A stretch of DNA of 64,000 nt from Stenotrophomonas maltophilia (GTDB lineage Bacteria; Pseudomonadota; Gammaproteobacteria; Xanthomonadales; Xanthomonadaceae). A model generated the notes under the pieces. The model was not told where the DNA came from. It saw only the letters and a list, made by a program, of their open reading frames with translations, and made no database searches. A program made the translations under genes and the position numbers. Below, piece by piece: positions 6,619 to 13,638 of this stretch. Position 1 is the first letter of the stretch. Each line of letters starts with the position of its first letter. The stretch lies in the NCBI RefSeq assembly GCF_002205165.1, contig NZ_NIVS01000020.1, positions 372,001 through 436,000 on the forward strand, given 5' to 3'.

Positions 6619-7135
6619 CATCCGCGCCTACCAGCGGCAGCTGGTGCTGTTCTGCCTGGGCATCCATGGCGACAGCACCGCAGCTGAGGCGCTGGAACTG
6701 ATGGGCAACGCGGCACTGGAGGCAGGCGCGCCGCGCGAGGCCATGCTGCTCACCACCGCTGCCGCGTCCGGGCTGTTGCGTGAGCTGGACCGCGAGGGGC
6801 TTGTTCGTCGTTGCGAGAACCGCGCCAGTGGTCGCGACGGTCGGCCTGTGGCCACCTGGGCAGTGACCGATGCAGGCCGCGTGGAAAGCATGCCGCTTCC
6901 GCCCTCGGGTCAGCAGCAGTTGGCCATGCCGCAGCTGGCACCGGCACCAACGCACCGTACCCGCAGCGGTCTGACCATGCAGCAGCTGATGGGCCTGCTC
7001 AACGTCGAATTCGATTGCATGCTCGAGCAAATGGACCGCGAGCACCAAGCCACACAGCAGCGTGCGCGCCAAGAATTCGAGGCCTTCCGCCAGCGCGCGA
7101 TGCGCGTGTGGGCCGCTTCGGAGGCATCCGCCTGA
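6605..7135 (+). CDS. Early protein with a winged-helix-like N-terminus, unknown (176 aa)
   Basis: ATG 6605 lies 5 bases after GGAGG, inside the end of the preceding gene. Residues about 40-95 (AAASGLLRELDREGLVRRCENRA...RPVATWAVTDAGR) resemble a winged helix with a wing ending in TxxGR. Residues about 125-170 are a long polar helix (MLEQMDREHQATQQRARQEF), probably coiled coil. Its TGA overlaps the next ATG (TGATG). Probably a DNA-binding accessory of replication or regulation. Confidence 0.65.
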   Translation: MEPTDIRAYQRQLVLFCLGIHGDSTAAEALELMGNAALEAGAPREAMLLTTAAASGLLRELDREGLVRRCENRASGRDGRPVATWAVTDAGRVESMPLPPSGQQQLAMPQLAPAPTHRTRSGLTMQQLMGLLNVEFDCMLEQMDREHQATQQRARQEFEAFRQRAMRVWAASEASA

Positions 7136-7644
7136 TGGCTCCGAAGACGAAGGGGCGCCGCTCGCTGCGCTACGCCAACACTCAGGAGATGCCAGAGGGG
7201 ATGCGGCGGCTGGTCGAAGCCAGCACAGCGGTGGCACCGCAACCAACCGCGGCGCGGGCCTACCGGCCCCCAGCCGCCGCGCAGCCCTTGGCGAGCGGCA
7301 ACGCCGCCGGCAAGGTCGCGCGCGGCAGGCCGCGCCACGTGCCGGGCGAGATGAACAAGACCGAAGAGGCCTACGCCGCACACCTGACGCTGCAGCTGGC
7401 CGCCGGCGCAATCGCATGGTTCCGCTTCGAGTCCGTGAAGCTGAAGTTGGCCGAGAAGACGCATCTGACCATCGACTTCTTCGTGATGACGGCCGCCGGC
7501 GACCTGGAGGCCCACGAGGTGAAGGGCTTCTGGGAGGAAGACGCCCGCGTGAAGGTGAAGGTCGCCGCGGCGATGTACCCGTTCCGGTTCCTGGCAGTCC
7601 AGCGCGCCCCAGGCGGCGGCTGGAAAACGGAGGTGTTCTCTTGA
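7135..7644 (+). CDS. DUF1064 phage endonuclease (PD-(D/E)xK type)
   Basis: The N-terminal 70 residues are basic and Pro/Ala-rich. From residue 73 the product matches DUF1064: NKTEEAYAAHL, then the catalytic pattern Asp114 (LTIDFF) ... Glu128-x-Lys130 (HEVKGFWEEDARVK). The family is a small PD-(D/E)xK nuclease found where other lambdoid phages carry RusA or NinB/G-type Holliday-junction enzymes. ATG 7135 is taken from the TGATG junction. Confidence 0.85.
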   Translation: MAPKTKGRRSLRYANTQEMPEGMRRLVEASTAVAPQPTAARAYRPPAAAQPLASGNAAGKVARGRPRHVPGEMNKTEEAYAAHLTLQLAAGAIAWFRFESVKLKLAEKTHLTIDFFVMTAAGDLEAHEVKGFWEEDARVKVKVAAAMYPFRFLAVQRAPGGGWKTEVFS

Positions 7645-8432
7645 ACGCGATGATGATTGGCGGCGCCAGCGTGCGCCGCGACGATGTGGGCAGGTTCTGC
7701 CTGAACGATCTGCACCAGGCCTCCGGCGGCGCCAAGCGGCACCAGCCCAGCGACTGGCAGCGCCTGAAGCAGACCGAGGAACTGGTGGCCGAACTGGTCA
7801 AATCCGGGGATTCCCGGGTTTACCCCGTGCACTCGGTCGCCGGCCGCTATGGCGGTAGCTACGTGGTGCGCGAGCTGGTCTACGCCTATGCGATGTGGAT
7901 CAGCCCCAGCTTCAGCCTGCAGGTGATCCGCGCCTACGACGCGCTGGCGGCCGGCGCGCCCGCACCCGACCCGATGCAGGCGTTGACCGATCCGGCGACA
8001 CTGCGCGCGCTACTGCTGTCCTACAGCGAGAAAGCCGAGATCCTTGAGGCGCGAGTGCAGTACCAGGAACCGCAGGTCCGCGCGCTGCTGCGGCTGACCC
8101 AGGCCGATGGCGCCTTCAACATCAGCACCGCGGCCAAGATGCTGCAGGTGCAGCCCCGCCAGCTGTTCGCCTGGTTGTCTGAACATGGCTGGATCTACCG
8201 GCGCGCCGGCAGCAGGAACTGGCTGGCCTACCAGACCCGTCTGCAGCAGGGCGTGCTGACGCACAAGGCCAGCGTGCAGCGGAGGGAAGGAGAGCCTGAT
8301 CGCGTACACGAGCAGGTGCTGGTCACCGCCAAGGGTCTGTCGCGGCTGGCCGAGAGCATCGACCGGGACCAGATGACCTGGGCGCAGGCCGACGCGGCGA
8401 CCGGGCTACAGCTGGCTGCGGAGGTGGCCTGA
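7641..8432 (+). CDS. Phage antirepressor, KilA-N plus Ant C-terminal domain (263 aa)
   Basis: The start is probably TTG 7641: it overlaps the upstream stop as TTGA and lies 6 bases after GGAGGT, whereas ATG 7650 is 15 bases away. Residues about 5-100 are a KilA-N domain (CLNDLHQASGG, QPSDWQRLKQT, GRYGGSYVVRELVYAYAMWIS). Residues about 140-250 are a KilAC/Ant domain (AAKMLQVQPRQLFAWLSEHGWIYRR). Antirepressors of this class bind and inactivate CI-type repressors. It sits mid-operon before the HD gene. Confidence 0.9.
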   Translation: MNAMMIGGASVRRDDVGRFCLNDLHQASGGAKRHQPSDWQRLKQTEELVAELVKSGDSRVYPVHSVAGRYGGSYVVRELVYAYAMWISPSFSLQVIRAYDALAAGAPAPDPMQALTDPATLRALLLSYSEKAEILEARVQYQEPQVRALLRLTQADGAFNISTAAKMLQVQPRQLFAWLSEHGWIYRRAGSRNWLAYQTRLQQGVLTHKASVQRREGEPDRVHEQVLVTAKGLSRLAESIDRDQMTWAQADAATGLQLAAEVA

Positions 8433-8860
8433 TGGAAAACGCATTGGTGAATGAGGCTCGTTGGCTGGCGGAAGAGGCACATGCCACCCAAACCGACAAG
8501 GCCGGCCGGCCATACATCGAGCATGTGGCTCGGGTCGCAGCGGCGGTCGCCGGCGATGACGCCGCCGAAATGGTGGCATGGCTCCACGACGTACTGGAGG
8601 ATCAGCCGGCCTTCGCGACCAGCGTCATCCAGTTCCCGCAGGACGTGGTGGAGGCTGTGTTCGATCTGACACGCGGCGTGAACAAGAGCGAGGCGTTCTA
8701 CTACTGGAGCATTCGGCAGAACCCTCTGTCGCTCAAGGTGAAGCTGGCGGATATCGCCGACAACAGCGACGAATCGCGACTGGTCCTGCTGGATCCGGAG
8801 ACGGCGGCTCGCCTACGGGCGAAGTACGCCAAGGCGCGCGCTGCGCTGGGGGTGAAGTGA
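8432..8860 (+). CDS. HD-domain hydrolase, MESH1/SpoT-like (p)ppGpp pyrophosphohydrolase family
   Basis: The 142-residue protein is a stand-alone HD domain: GRPYIEHVARVA (His31), AWLHDVLED (His52-Asp53, Glu56-Asp57), KLADIADN (Asp107, Asn111). This order and spacing is that of the hydrolase half of RelA/SpoT and of small alarmone hydrolases, which use Mn2+ to remove pyrophosphate from (p)ppGpp. No synthetase or TGS domain is present. In a phage it might blunt the stringent response or degrade another nucleotide; substrate is inference. ATG overlaps the previous stop (TGATG). Confidence 0.85.
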   Translation: MENALVNEARWLAEEAHATQTDKAGRPYIEHVARVAAAVAGDDAAEMVAWLHDVLEDQPAFATSVIQFPQDVVEAVFDLTRGVNKSEAFYYWSIRQNPLSLKVKLADIADNSDESRLVLLDPETAARLRAKYAKARAALGVK

Positions 8861-9063
8861 TGGGCGGTCCGATCAACACGCAGCGGGAGGTGGCACCGAT
8901 GAAGCCGGGCACCGCCATGGAAGAACAGCTGCAGCTCAAAGGCATTGGCCGGCTGCTGGCTGGGTTCCCGTATCGCTACGGGTCGGAGGTCCAGCAGTTC
9001 CTTCAACAGCAGGGCGCACCCCTGGAATCAACCAACGTTTCAACCATGGAGGCCCCCCGATGA
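8860..9063 (+). CDS. Small early-operon protein, unknown (67 or 54 aa)
   Basis: Two starts are possible: ATG 8860 in a TGATG junction with the HD gene, or ATG 8899, which has the strong GGGAGGTGG 5-13 bases ahead and gives 54 residues. The shared part (MKPGTAMEEQLQLKGIG...) is mostly helical and Gln-rich. The next gene begins within its last codons. No family recognised. Confidence 0.55.
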   Translation: MGGPINTQREVAPMKPGTAMEEQLQLKGIGRLLAGFPYRYGSEVQQFLQQQGAPLESTNVSTMEAPR

Positions 9064-9212
9064 TTCCAAAATTTCTCAGCCTGGACGAGGCAACCCACCA
9101 CCTGTATCTGGAAGGAAAGGAGGGCCCCATCAGGTGCCAGGTCGACGGCAGCCTGTGGGAGGTCTGGCAGGATGGCCGGTCCCGCTGGGTTAGCAACTGC
9201 GAGGTGGCCTGA
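9060..9212 (+). CDS. Very small protein, unknown (50 aa)
   Basis: Read directly: ATG 9060 follows GGAGG by 6 bases and overlaps the previous stop (ATGA); the TGA overlaps the next ATG (TGATG). The product begins MIPKFLSLDEATHHLYLEG and has three Trp residues and a predicted beta-hairpin-like C-terminal half (GSLWEVWQDGRSRWV). Perfectly tiled junctions on both sides support it as a real gene. Confidence 0.6.
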   Translation: MIPKFLSLDEATHHLYLEGKEGPIRCQVDGSLWEVWQDGRSRWVSNCEVA

Positions 9213-9973
9213 TGTCGGCAGTGGAGGCGCCAGCGGTGGACCTGACGCCTTGCGGCAACTGCGGCAGCGAGGAAGTGCGCATGCGCGCGCGGGGCAGTGC
9301 CGGCAGCCGGCGCACCGCGCAGGTGGTCTGCGCGCGCTGTAGCGCCCATGGGGAGCTTTGCGTCGGGGCCGATGCAGAAGAACAGGCGGCCCGGGCATGG
9401 ATGCACAAGCCCCATGTGCTGCCGTCGCAGCCGGCGGCCAAGGTGGCACGCGGCCGAGTGCCGGTGCCGGAACCAACACTGGTGCGAGATCCGCTTGAGC
9501 TGATTGCCCGCATGCTGGTCGGCGGGAGCTTCCGCGAGCCCTCGGACGGCCGGTCAACCATGCCGTCCCTGACGGCGGCAGATATCGCCGGTGCGGTCGG
9601 CATGATGCGCGACTCAGTCGCCAAGCAGGCTGTGCTGGCGGTGGCGCTGCGCGGGCAGGGGGTATCCCTGTCGTCGCTGGGGCGCTCCTTGGCCAGGCGG
9701 GTAATGCGGCAGATTCAGTGGCAGCGCCGCGTAGGAGCAAAGCCCGCGCTGAGGATGGATAACCCAGCCGACCGCTGGCGCATGCGCTTGGTGCTGCAGG
9801 ACGCTGTGAATGACCTGGTGTGGCCGGAAGGGAAGATCGCCGCACAGGATGCGGCCAAGGCCGCGAAGATGCGGAAGGGCGAATACTTGCGTGTGTATGG
9901 AATAGCGGCAGCGACGTTGCGTCAGGCGCTTGAAGATGGCCGGAAGGAATTCAGCGGCAGGGTGTTCAACTAA
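9212..9973 (+). CDS. Zinc-ribbon protein with HTH-rich C-terminus; candidate late regulator
   Basis: Residues 14-43 hold CGNC (14-17) and CARC (40-43), a Lar-like zinc ribbon (PCGNCGSEEV ... RCSAHGE). The remainder (about 100-253) is basic and helical, with LVWPEGKIAAQDAAKAAKMRKGEYLRVYGIAAATLRQAL near the end, which could be a DNA-binding segment. It is the last gene of the early operon, where lambdoid phages carry Q or another late activator. Restriction alleviation (Lar) is the alternative suggested by the ribbon; neither is proved. Confidence 0.6.
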   Translation: MSAVEAPAVDLTPCGNCGSEEVRMRARGSAGSRRTAQVVCARCSAHGELCVGADAEEQAARAWMHKPHVLPSQPAAKVARGRVPVPEPTLVRDPLELIARMLVGGSFREPSDGRSTMPSLTAADIAGAVGMMRDSVAKQAVLAVALRGQGVSLSSLGRSLARRVMRQIQWQRRVGAKPALRMDNPADRWRMRLVLQDAVNDLVWPEGKIAAQDAAKAAKMRKGEYLRVYGIAAATLRQALEDGRKEFSGRVFN

Positions 9974-10316
9974 CGTGACGTGGCAGGTCAATAGTGCCGC
10001 CGCGTGTCGCTTCGACGCATAGACGTAGGGCCGCGGCCAGCCGAATGTAATATGCATCGGCCAAGCTAACCGCTGTCTGCATTCGAGGACAGAGGGCACG
10101 GGTCCGGAAGCTAGATCTCGATCCGCCCCAACCACGCCTTACCGAGACTGGCAGGCCGCCGGGCTTAGCTCTGCCATCATTTCCAGGTTGGTGCCGCGCG
10201 CTAGTTAGCGCTTGGAAATCTCGCTTTTCTCTATCTCCATGACCGGAGCGCGGGCTGGTTGCGTCGCCAGGCTGCTTTCCAGCATCATCCTAGCGTCCAT
10301 CAAGGAAGGAAGTGGC
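9974..10316. other. Intergenic region upstream of the P-loop ATPase gene
   Basis: No supportable gene in 343 bp. Overall composition is less GC-rich from about 10,190 on. No perfect dyad or tRNA-like fold was found by eye. It presumably holds the promoter of the ATPase gene and, if the preceding gene is a Q-like protein, a late-promoter or antitermination site; nothing specific can be marked. Confidence 0.4.
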
Positions 10317-11768
10317 ATGCGACTAAGTGACATCGACTGGGGCGCGGACAGCGCCGAGAACGACCCGCACCTGCTCCAGTACTTCTACGACTCAACTGCA
10401 TTCCGTCGAATCAGAAACAAGCAGAAGCAGCTCGTTATCGGCCGGAAGGGTGCCGGCAAGAGCGCGTTGCGCTCGCGTCTGAAGACCCATTTCGAGGCTG
10501 AGCCCAATACCTTCGTCATTTCCGTCGCTCCACAATACACGACGATTCGAAGCATCCTCAACGAGGGGGATCTGCAGCATGCCTTCGGGCAGGAAATCTT
10601 CTTCCAGCACACCTGGCTGCGGCAGATTTTGACCGACTGTTTGGCAGCGGTCGGCCATGGTGTAAAGGGTAAATACGCCAGAGATAGCGAAGCGTTCGCG
10701 CGCAACGTGGCGACGCAGCTCAACCGCACATCACTGGACATGTTGGAGAACATTACCGAGGTCCTGAGACGCACGAAAGCCAAAGTTGGCGAGCTCGGGG
10801 AATTTGGGCTGAATCTTGAGAAAGAGCTACGCAATATCGCCGATGTTGACGCCCTTGAGCATCACGTCCTCGAGCTTGCGGCAAGTGGTGCACAATTCGT
10901 AGTGATGTTTGATGACCTGGATCAGGGCTGGGATAACTCGACTGCTTCTAACCAGTTGCTGCTTGGCTTACTGCGTGCGGCTACAATCCTCAATGGAAAG
11001 AGCGCGAACATCTTCCCCGTGATCTTCCTTCGTGAGGACGTTTATGCGCTGTTGATGGGCATAACTCAGCATGCGGACAAGTATCGGAACATTGAGTTGA
11101 TTCGCTGGGAACGCGAGCAGCTCGTCCAGATCCTTAGCTCGCGCATTGAGTTCAATCGAGCTGTACACGAAGCTGGACCAGTGATTGATCTATTTGGAAG
11201 TGTTTTTCCGGAAACCGTCGCGACATCGAACACTGTTAACTGGTTGGTGGAGCGAACGCTTAATCGGCCGCGAGAGTTGCTGCAGCTGGTACGTGCTTAC
11301 ACCGAAAGCGTTGACGGCTTCGAGCCCAGTGATATCGCGTTGAAGTCCGCGGAAAGCGGCTATTCGACATGGAAACTCACGGACCTATGTAGCGAATTCT
11401 CCAATCAGTATCCTAGTCTGCAGGCGTTTTTCTCCGCCTGGCGCTCGCATTTTCCTCGTAAGGCCTATCACCTTCGTCGCGCGGATCTGGATGAAGTTAT
11501 CGTCACCCTGCTCGCCACATCGCAGATCAACGAGCCGTGGTTCAACGAGATTGTTGAGGATACCGACGTAGATAAGATGATCGCCATCCTGTACGAAACG
11601 GGGCTCATAGGCGACTACGTTGCGGGAGGCGCCGGTGGTGGCGCCCGCGTACATTATTCATTCCAGGAACCTCACCATCCTCGCTTCGACGAGATACAGA
11701 TCCACCCATGTTTCCGACGTGCACTGGATACCGCAGAGCGGATCAAAAGGAAGAGCACGCCGCCCTAG
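10317..11768 (+). CDS. Stand-alone P-loop ATPase, Sll1717 family-like; candidate defence moron
   Basis: The 483-residue protein opens with the family pattern DIDWGADSAENDPHLLQYF, then Walker A GRKGAGKS (42-49) and a Walker B-like FVVMFDDLDQ (about 194-203); further on are ERTLNRPRELLQLV and an Arg-rich C-terminus. STAND/AAA-like ATPases of this type are found in defence islands and prophages and are suspected antiphage sensors; no effector domain is visible. ATG 10317 follows AAGGAAGGAAG; an in-frame extension to 10,212 lacks a site. The gene is less GC-rich than the flanking phage genes, and the non-coding block that follows is unusual. Confidence 0.8.
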   Translation: MRLSDIDWGADSAENDPHLLQYFYDSTAFRRIRNKQKQLVIGRKGAGKSALRSRLKTHFEAEPNTFVISVAPQYTTIRSILNEGDLQHAFGQEIFFQHTWLRQILTDCLAAVGHGVKGKYARDSEAFARNVATQLNRTSLDMLENITEVLRRTKAKVGELGEFGLNLEKELRNIADVDALEHHVLELAASGAQFVVMFDDLDQGWDNSTASNQLLLGLLRAATILNGKSANIFPVIFLREDVYALLMGITQHADKYRNIELIRWEREQLVQILSSRIEFNRAVHEAGPVIDLFGSVFPETVATSNTVNWLVERTLNRPRELLQLVRAYTESVDGFEPSDIALKSAESGYSTWKLTDLCSEFSNQYPSLQAFFSAWRSHFPRKAYHLRRADLDEVIVTLLATSQINEPWFNEIVEDTDVDKMIAILYETGLIGDYVAGGAGGGARVHYSFQEPHHPRFDEIQIHPCFRRALDTAERIKRKSTPP

Positions 11769-11924
11769 CTAGGCCACATCCGTTCAAGCGCGCCAACTGG
11801 AGTCCGCTTTGGGCCGAGGGCGAAAAATGCCAACGCTACCGAGGCTGGTCAAGCCGGCTGGCCGCTTTCGGACAAAGCGGTTGATGGCGCACCCCAATTC
11901 TCAGCGAATTAACGTTAAGCAAGA

Positions 11925-11987
11925 TTACCGCATTCGCCACGAAACTTACCGCATTCGCCCGACTGCGGTAAGGAACCTTACCGCAGT
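11925..11987. repeat. TTACCGCA iterons: two 14-bp direct repeats plus a perfect dyad
   Basis: TTACCGCATTCGCC occurs at 11925-11938 and 11946-11959, exactly 21 bp apart. It is followed by ACTGCGGTAAGG (11962-11973), AA, and CCTTACCGCAGT (11976-11987), perfect 12-bp arms. TTACCGCA or its complement thus appears four times in 61 bp. The 21-bp phasing (two helical turns) fits a cooperative protein-binding array. There is no T-tract, so it is not a standard terminator. Confidence 0.7.
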
Positions 11988-12106
11988 TGCAGCGGGAACC
12001 AGACATAGGCCACAGTAGTTACCGTGGGCGAGGTTCCAACCAATCCACACTCAACGGCCGCAGGCCTGGACTCGGGAGGTCCAGTCACCTGCGGTTCGTC
12101 GTTTCT

Positions 12107-12191
12107 GGGGCGTGTTGCCAGATGGGCCCTAGGTCGACCTGTAAATCCGGCGTCTGTTGCTCGCGCGGTTCGACTCCACGTCGCCCCCCCA
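12107..12191 (+). tRNA. Degenerate tRNA-Tyr(GTA)-like element with encoded CCA
   Basis: The 85-nt span has class-II tRNA proportions. The 5' GGGGCGT (12107-12113) pairs with TCGCCCC (12181-12187) except at the last position, followed by a discriminator C and CCA. The anticodon loop CTGTAAA is that of bacterial tRNA-Tyr. The long variable arm has a GCG/CGC stem, and the T-arm (CGCGG-TTCGACT-CCACG) has one mismatch. The anticodon stem has two mismatches and the D-arm is weak. It may be a decayed phage tRNA, a tRNA mimic, or coincidence; a covariance-model scan would decide. Confidence 0.35.
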
Positions 12192-12204
12192 TTAAGCAGA
12201 GCGA

Positions 12205-12232
12205 CGCCTCGATGCCTGCCAGCATCGAGGCG
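12205..12232. terminator. Perfect 11-bp stem-loop, possible terminator or RNA structure
   Basis: CGCCTCGATGC (12205-12215), six-base loop CTGCCA, GCATCGAGGCG (12222-12232). No T-run follows (the next bases are CCGCCG), so intrinsic termination is doubtful. It lies 14 bp after the CCA of the tRNA-like element and could be a processing or structural element. Confidence 0.45.
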
Positions 12233-12281
12233 CCGCCGCAGTACACGCGTTTCAGCCGCGTGCCATTGACCTAAGCCCTGC

Positions 12282-12297
12282 CGCTCTCCGGAGAGCG
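12282..12297. promoter_or_regulatory. 16-bp perfect palindrome upstream of dam
   Basis: CGCTCTCCGGAGAGCG is completely self-complementary and lies 38 bp ahead of the dam start codon. A palindrome without loop at this distance suits an operator for a dimeric protein. No other copy was noticed in the window. Confidence 0.45.
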
Positions 12298-12335
12298 CGT
12301 GCAGTTTGCTTAACGAATGTCGCAATAGCTGAGAC

Positions 12336-13100
12336 ATGAACACGAAGACCATTTTTCCTTGGCCGGGCGGTAAAACGCGCCTGGTGAAACACCTGCTTCC
12401 GTTGATCAACGAGCGGTCGCACTCCTGCTACGTTGAAGCCTTCGCCGGCAGCGCTGCGATGCTGTTCGAACGTTCGCCGGCGAAGATCGAGGTGCTCAAC
12501 GACACCCATGGCGAACTGGTACGGCTGTACCGCGTCGTGGCGAACCACCTGGACGAGTTTGTTCGGCACTTCCGTTGGTCCCTGACCAGTCGTGAGATGT
12601 ATCGATGGGCACAGCTGCAGCACGTCGACAGCCTGACCGACATCCAGCGTGCTGCCCGGTTCTACTACCTGCAGAAGCTCAGCTTTGGCGGGAAGGTGGA
12701 AGGCCAGACACTCGGGGTTGGCCCGACTGGTGCGAAGCGCATCAATCTGCTCCGGTTGGAACAGGATCTGAGCGATGCCCACATGCGGTTACATGGCGTG
12801 GTGATCGAGCAGTTGCCCTGGCAGCGATGCGTTGAGAAGTACGACCGGCCCGAGACGCTGTTCTTCCTCGACCCTCCGTATTGGCAGACCACTGGCTACG
12901 GCCAAGATTTCCCGCTGGAAGAGTACGAGCAGTTGGCTGGGGTGATGAGCGCGTTGAAGGGTAGGGCGATCCTGACCATCAACGACCACCCGGCGATGCG
13001 CGGTCTGTTCGACCGATTCAGCCGCATCAGCGTCCCCATTCGATACACGGTAGGCGGTGGTGCTGGCGTGGCACGCACTGAGTTGATCTACACCACCTAA
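12336..13100 (+). CDS. dam: DNA adenine methyltransferase, Dam family (254 aa)
   Basis: The N-terminus has the SAM-binding FPWPGGKTRL motif (about residues 7-16, like FxWxGGK in Dam) and the catalytic motif is DPPYW at Asp179. The intervening helical target-recognition domain and length (254 aa) fit phage Dam enzymes methylating N6-adenine, usually in GATC. It may protect phage DNA from host restriction or time packaging or repression. It heads the lysis region, with its own 5' dyads. Confidence 0.93.
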   Translation: MNTKTIFPWPGGKTRLVKHLLPLINERSHSCYVEAFAGSAAMLFERSPAKIEVLNDTHGELVRLYRVVANHLDEFVRHFRWSLTSREMYRWAQLQHVDSLTDIQRAARFYYLQKLSFGGKVEGQTLGVGPTGAKRINLLRLEQDLSDAHMRLHGVVIEQLPWQRCVEKYDRPETLFFLDPPYWQTTGYGQDFPLEEYEQLAGVMSALKGRAILTINDHPAMRGLFDRFSRISVPIRYTVGGGAGVARTELIYTT

Positions 13101-13178
13101 CCGGGCTGCTGCCCGGCATGTCTTTCGCCCGCCTCCAGACCGGATCAACGATCGCGCCTAGCCGGCAGCGAGGCGGGC
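13101..13178 (+). terminator. Two inverted repeats after dam; weak terminator candidates
   Basis: CCGGGC-TGCT-GCCCGG (13101-13116) begins directly after the dam stop. GCCCGCCTC (13127-13135) and GAGGCGGGC (13170-13178) form longer, well-separated arms followed by TCCTTTC. Either could reduce readthrough between dam and the lysis genes; neither has a classical T-run. Confidence 0.4.
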
Positions 13179-13209
13179 TCCTTTCAGCATCATTACCGTT
13201 GGGGTCACC

Positions 13210-13638
13210 ATGCAACTCACTGCCAATTTCAGCCTGGCCGAGCTGACGGTCACCGACCGGAACATGCCGAACGTCCCGAACGAAGCGGAGGTCGCCAGCC
13301 TCCGTTCGTTGGCAGAGATGATCCTGCAGCCGCTCCGCAATGCGCTCGGCAAGCCTGTGCGCGTCAACTCGGCGTTCCGTTCCGAAGCAGTGAACCGAGC
13401 GGTCGGCGGCACGGCCACGAGCCAGCACCGGCTGGGGCAGGCCGCTGACATTCACGTGCCGGGTATGACCTCGGTGGAAGTGGCCAAGAAGATCGTTGCG
13501 CTGGGCCTTCCATTTGACCAGGTGATCGAGGAGTTCGGCAGCTGGGTGCATGTTTCCTACGGGCCGCGGCGCCGCCGGCAGCAGCTCACGGCGGTCAAGC
13601 GCTCCGGCAAGACTGTCTACGTGCAGGGGATCCAGTGA
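13210..13638 (+). CDS. Endolysin, M15-type (VanY/D,D-carboxypeptidase-like) peptidase
   Basis: The 142-residue product has the M15_3 zinc motif SQHRLGQAADIH (His73, Asp80) and WVHVSY (His114), preceded by VNSAFRSEAVNRAVGG. Such endolysins cleave peptidoglycan cross-links at the end of infection. There is no signal peptide, so holin-dependent release is expected; the holin gene overlaps its stop by 4 bp (GTGA). Confidence 0.92.
   Translation: MQLTANFSLAELTVTDRNMPNVPNEAEVASLRSLAEMILQPLRNALGKPVRVNSAFRSEAVNRAVGGTATSQHRLGQAADIHVPGMTSVEVAKKIVALGLPFDQVIEEFGSWVHVSYGPRRRRQQLTAVKRSGKTVYVQGIQ

Larger units (their letters stand above)
11769..12335. other. Structured 567-bp non-coding block between ATPase gene and dam
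   Basis: No convincing gene is present. The block contains an iterated TTACCGCA motif with a perfect dyad (11,925-11,987), a degenerate class-II tRNA-like element (12,107-12,191), an 11-bp perfect stem-loop (12,205-12,232) and a 16-bp perfect palindrome (12,282-12,297). Such density of structure is unlike any other intergenic region in the prophage. Confidence 0.6.

Noticed and set aside
11809-12018. 69-residue basic frame after the ATPase gene
   Set aside because: Basic residues arise from the TTACCGCA repeats; no ribosome-binding site.
11769-12335. Retron-type msr/msd
   Set aside because: No reverse transcriptase gene in the window and no characteristic flanking inverted repeats with branching guanosine.
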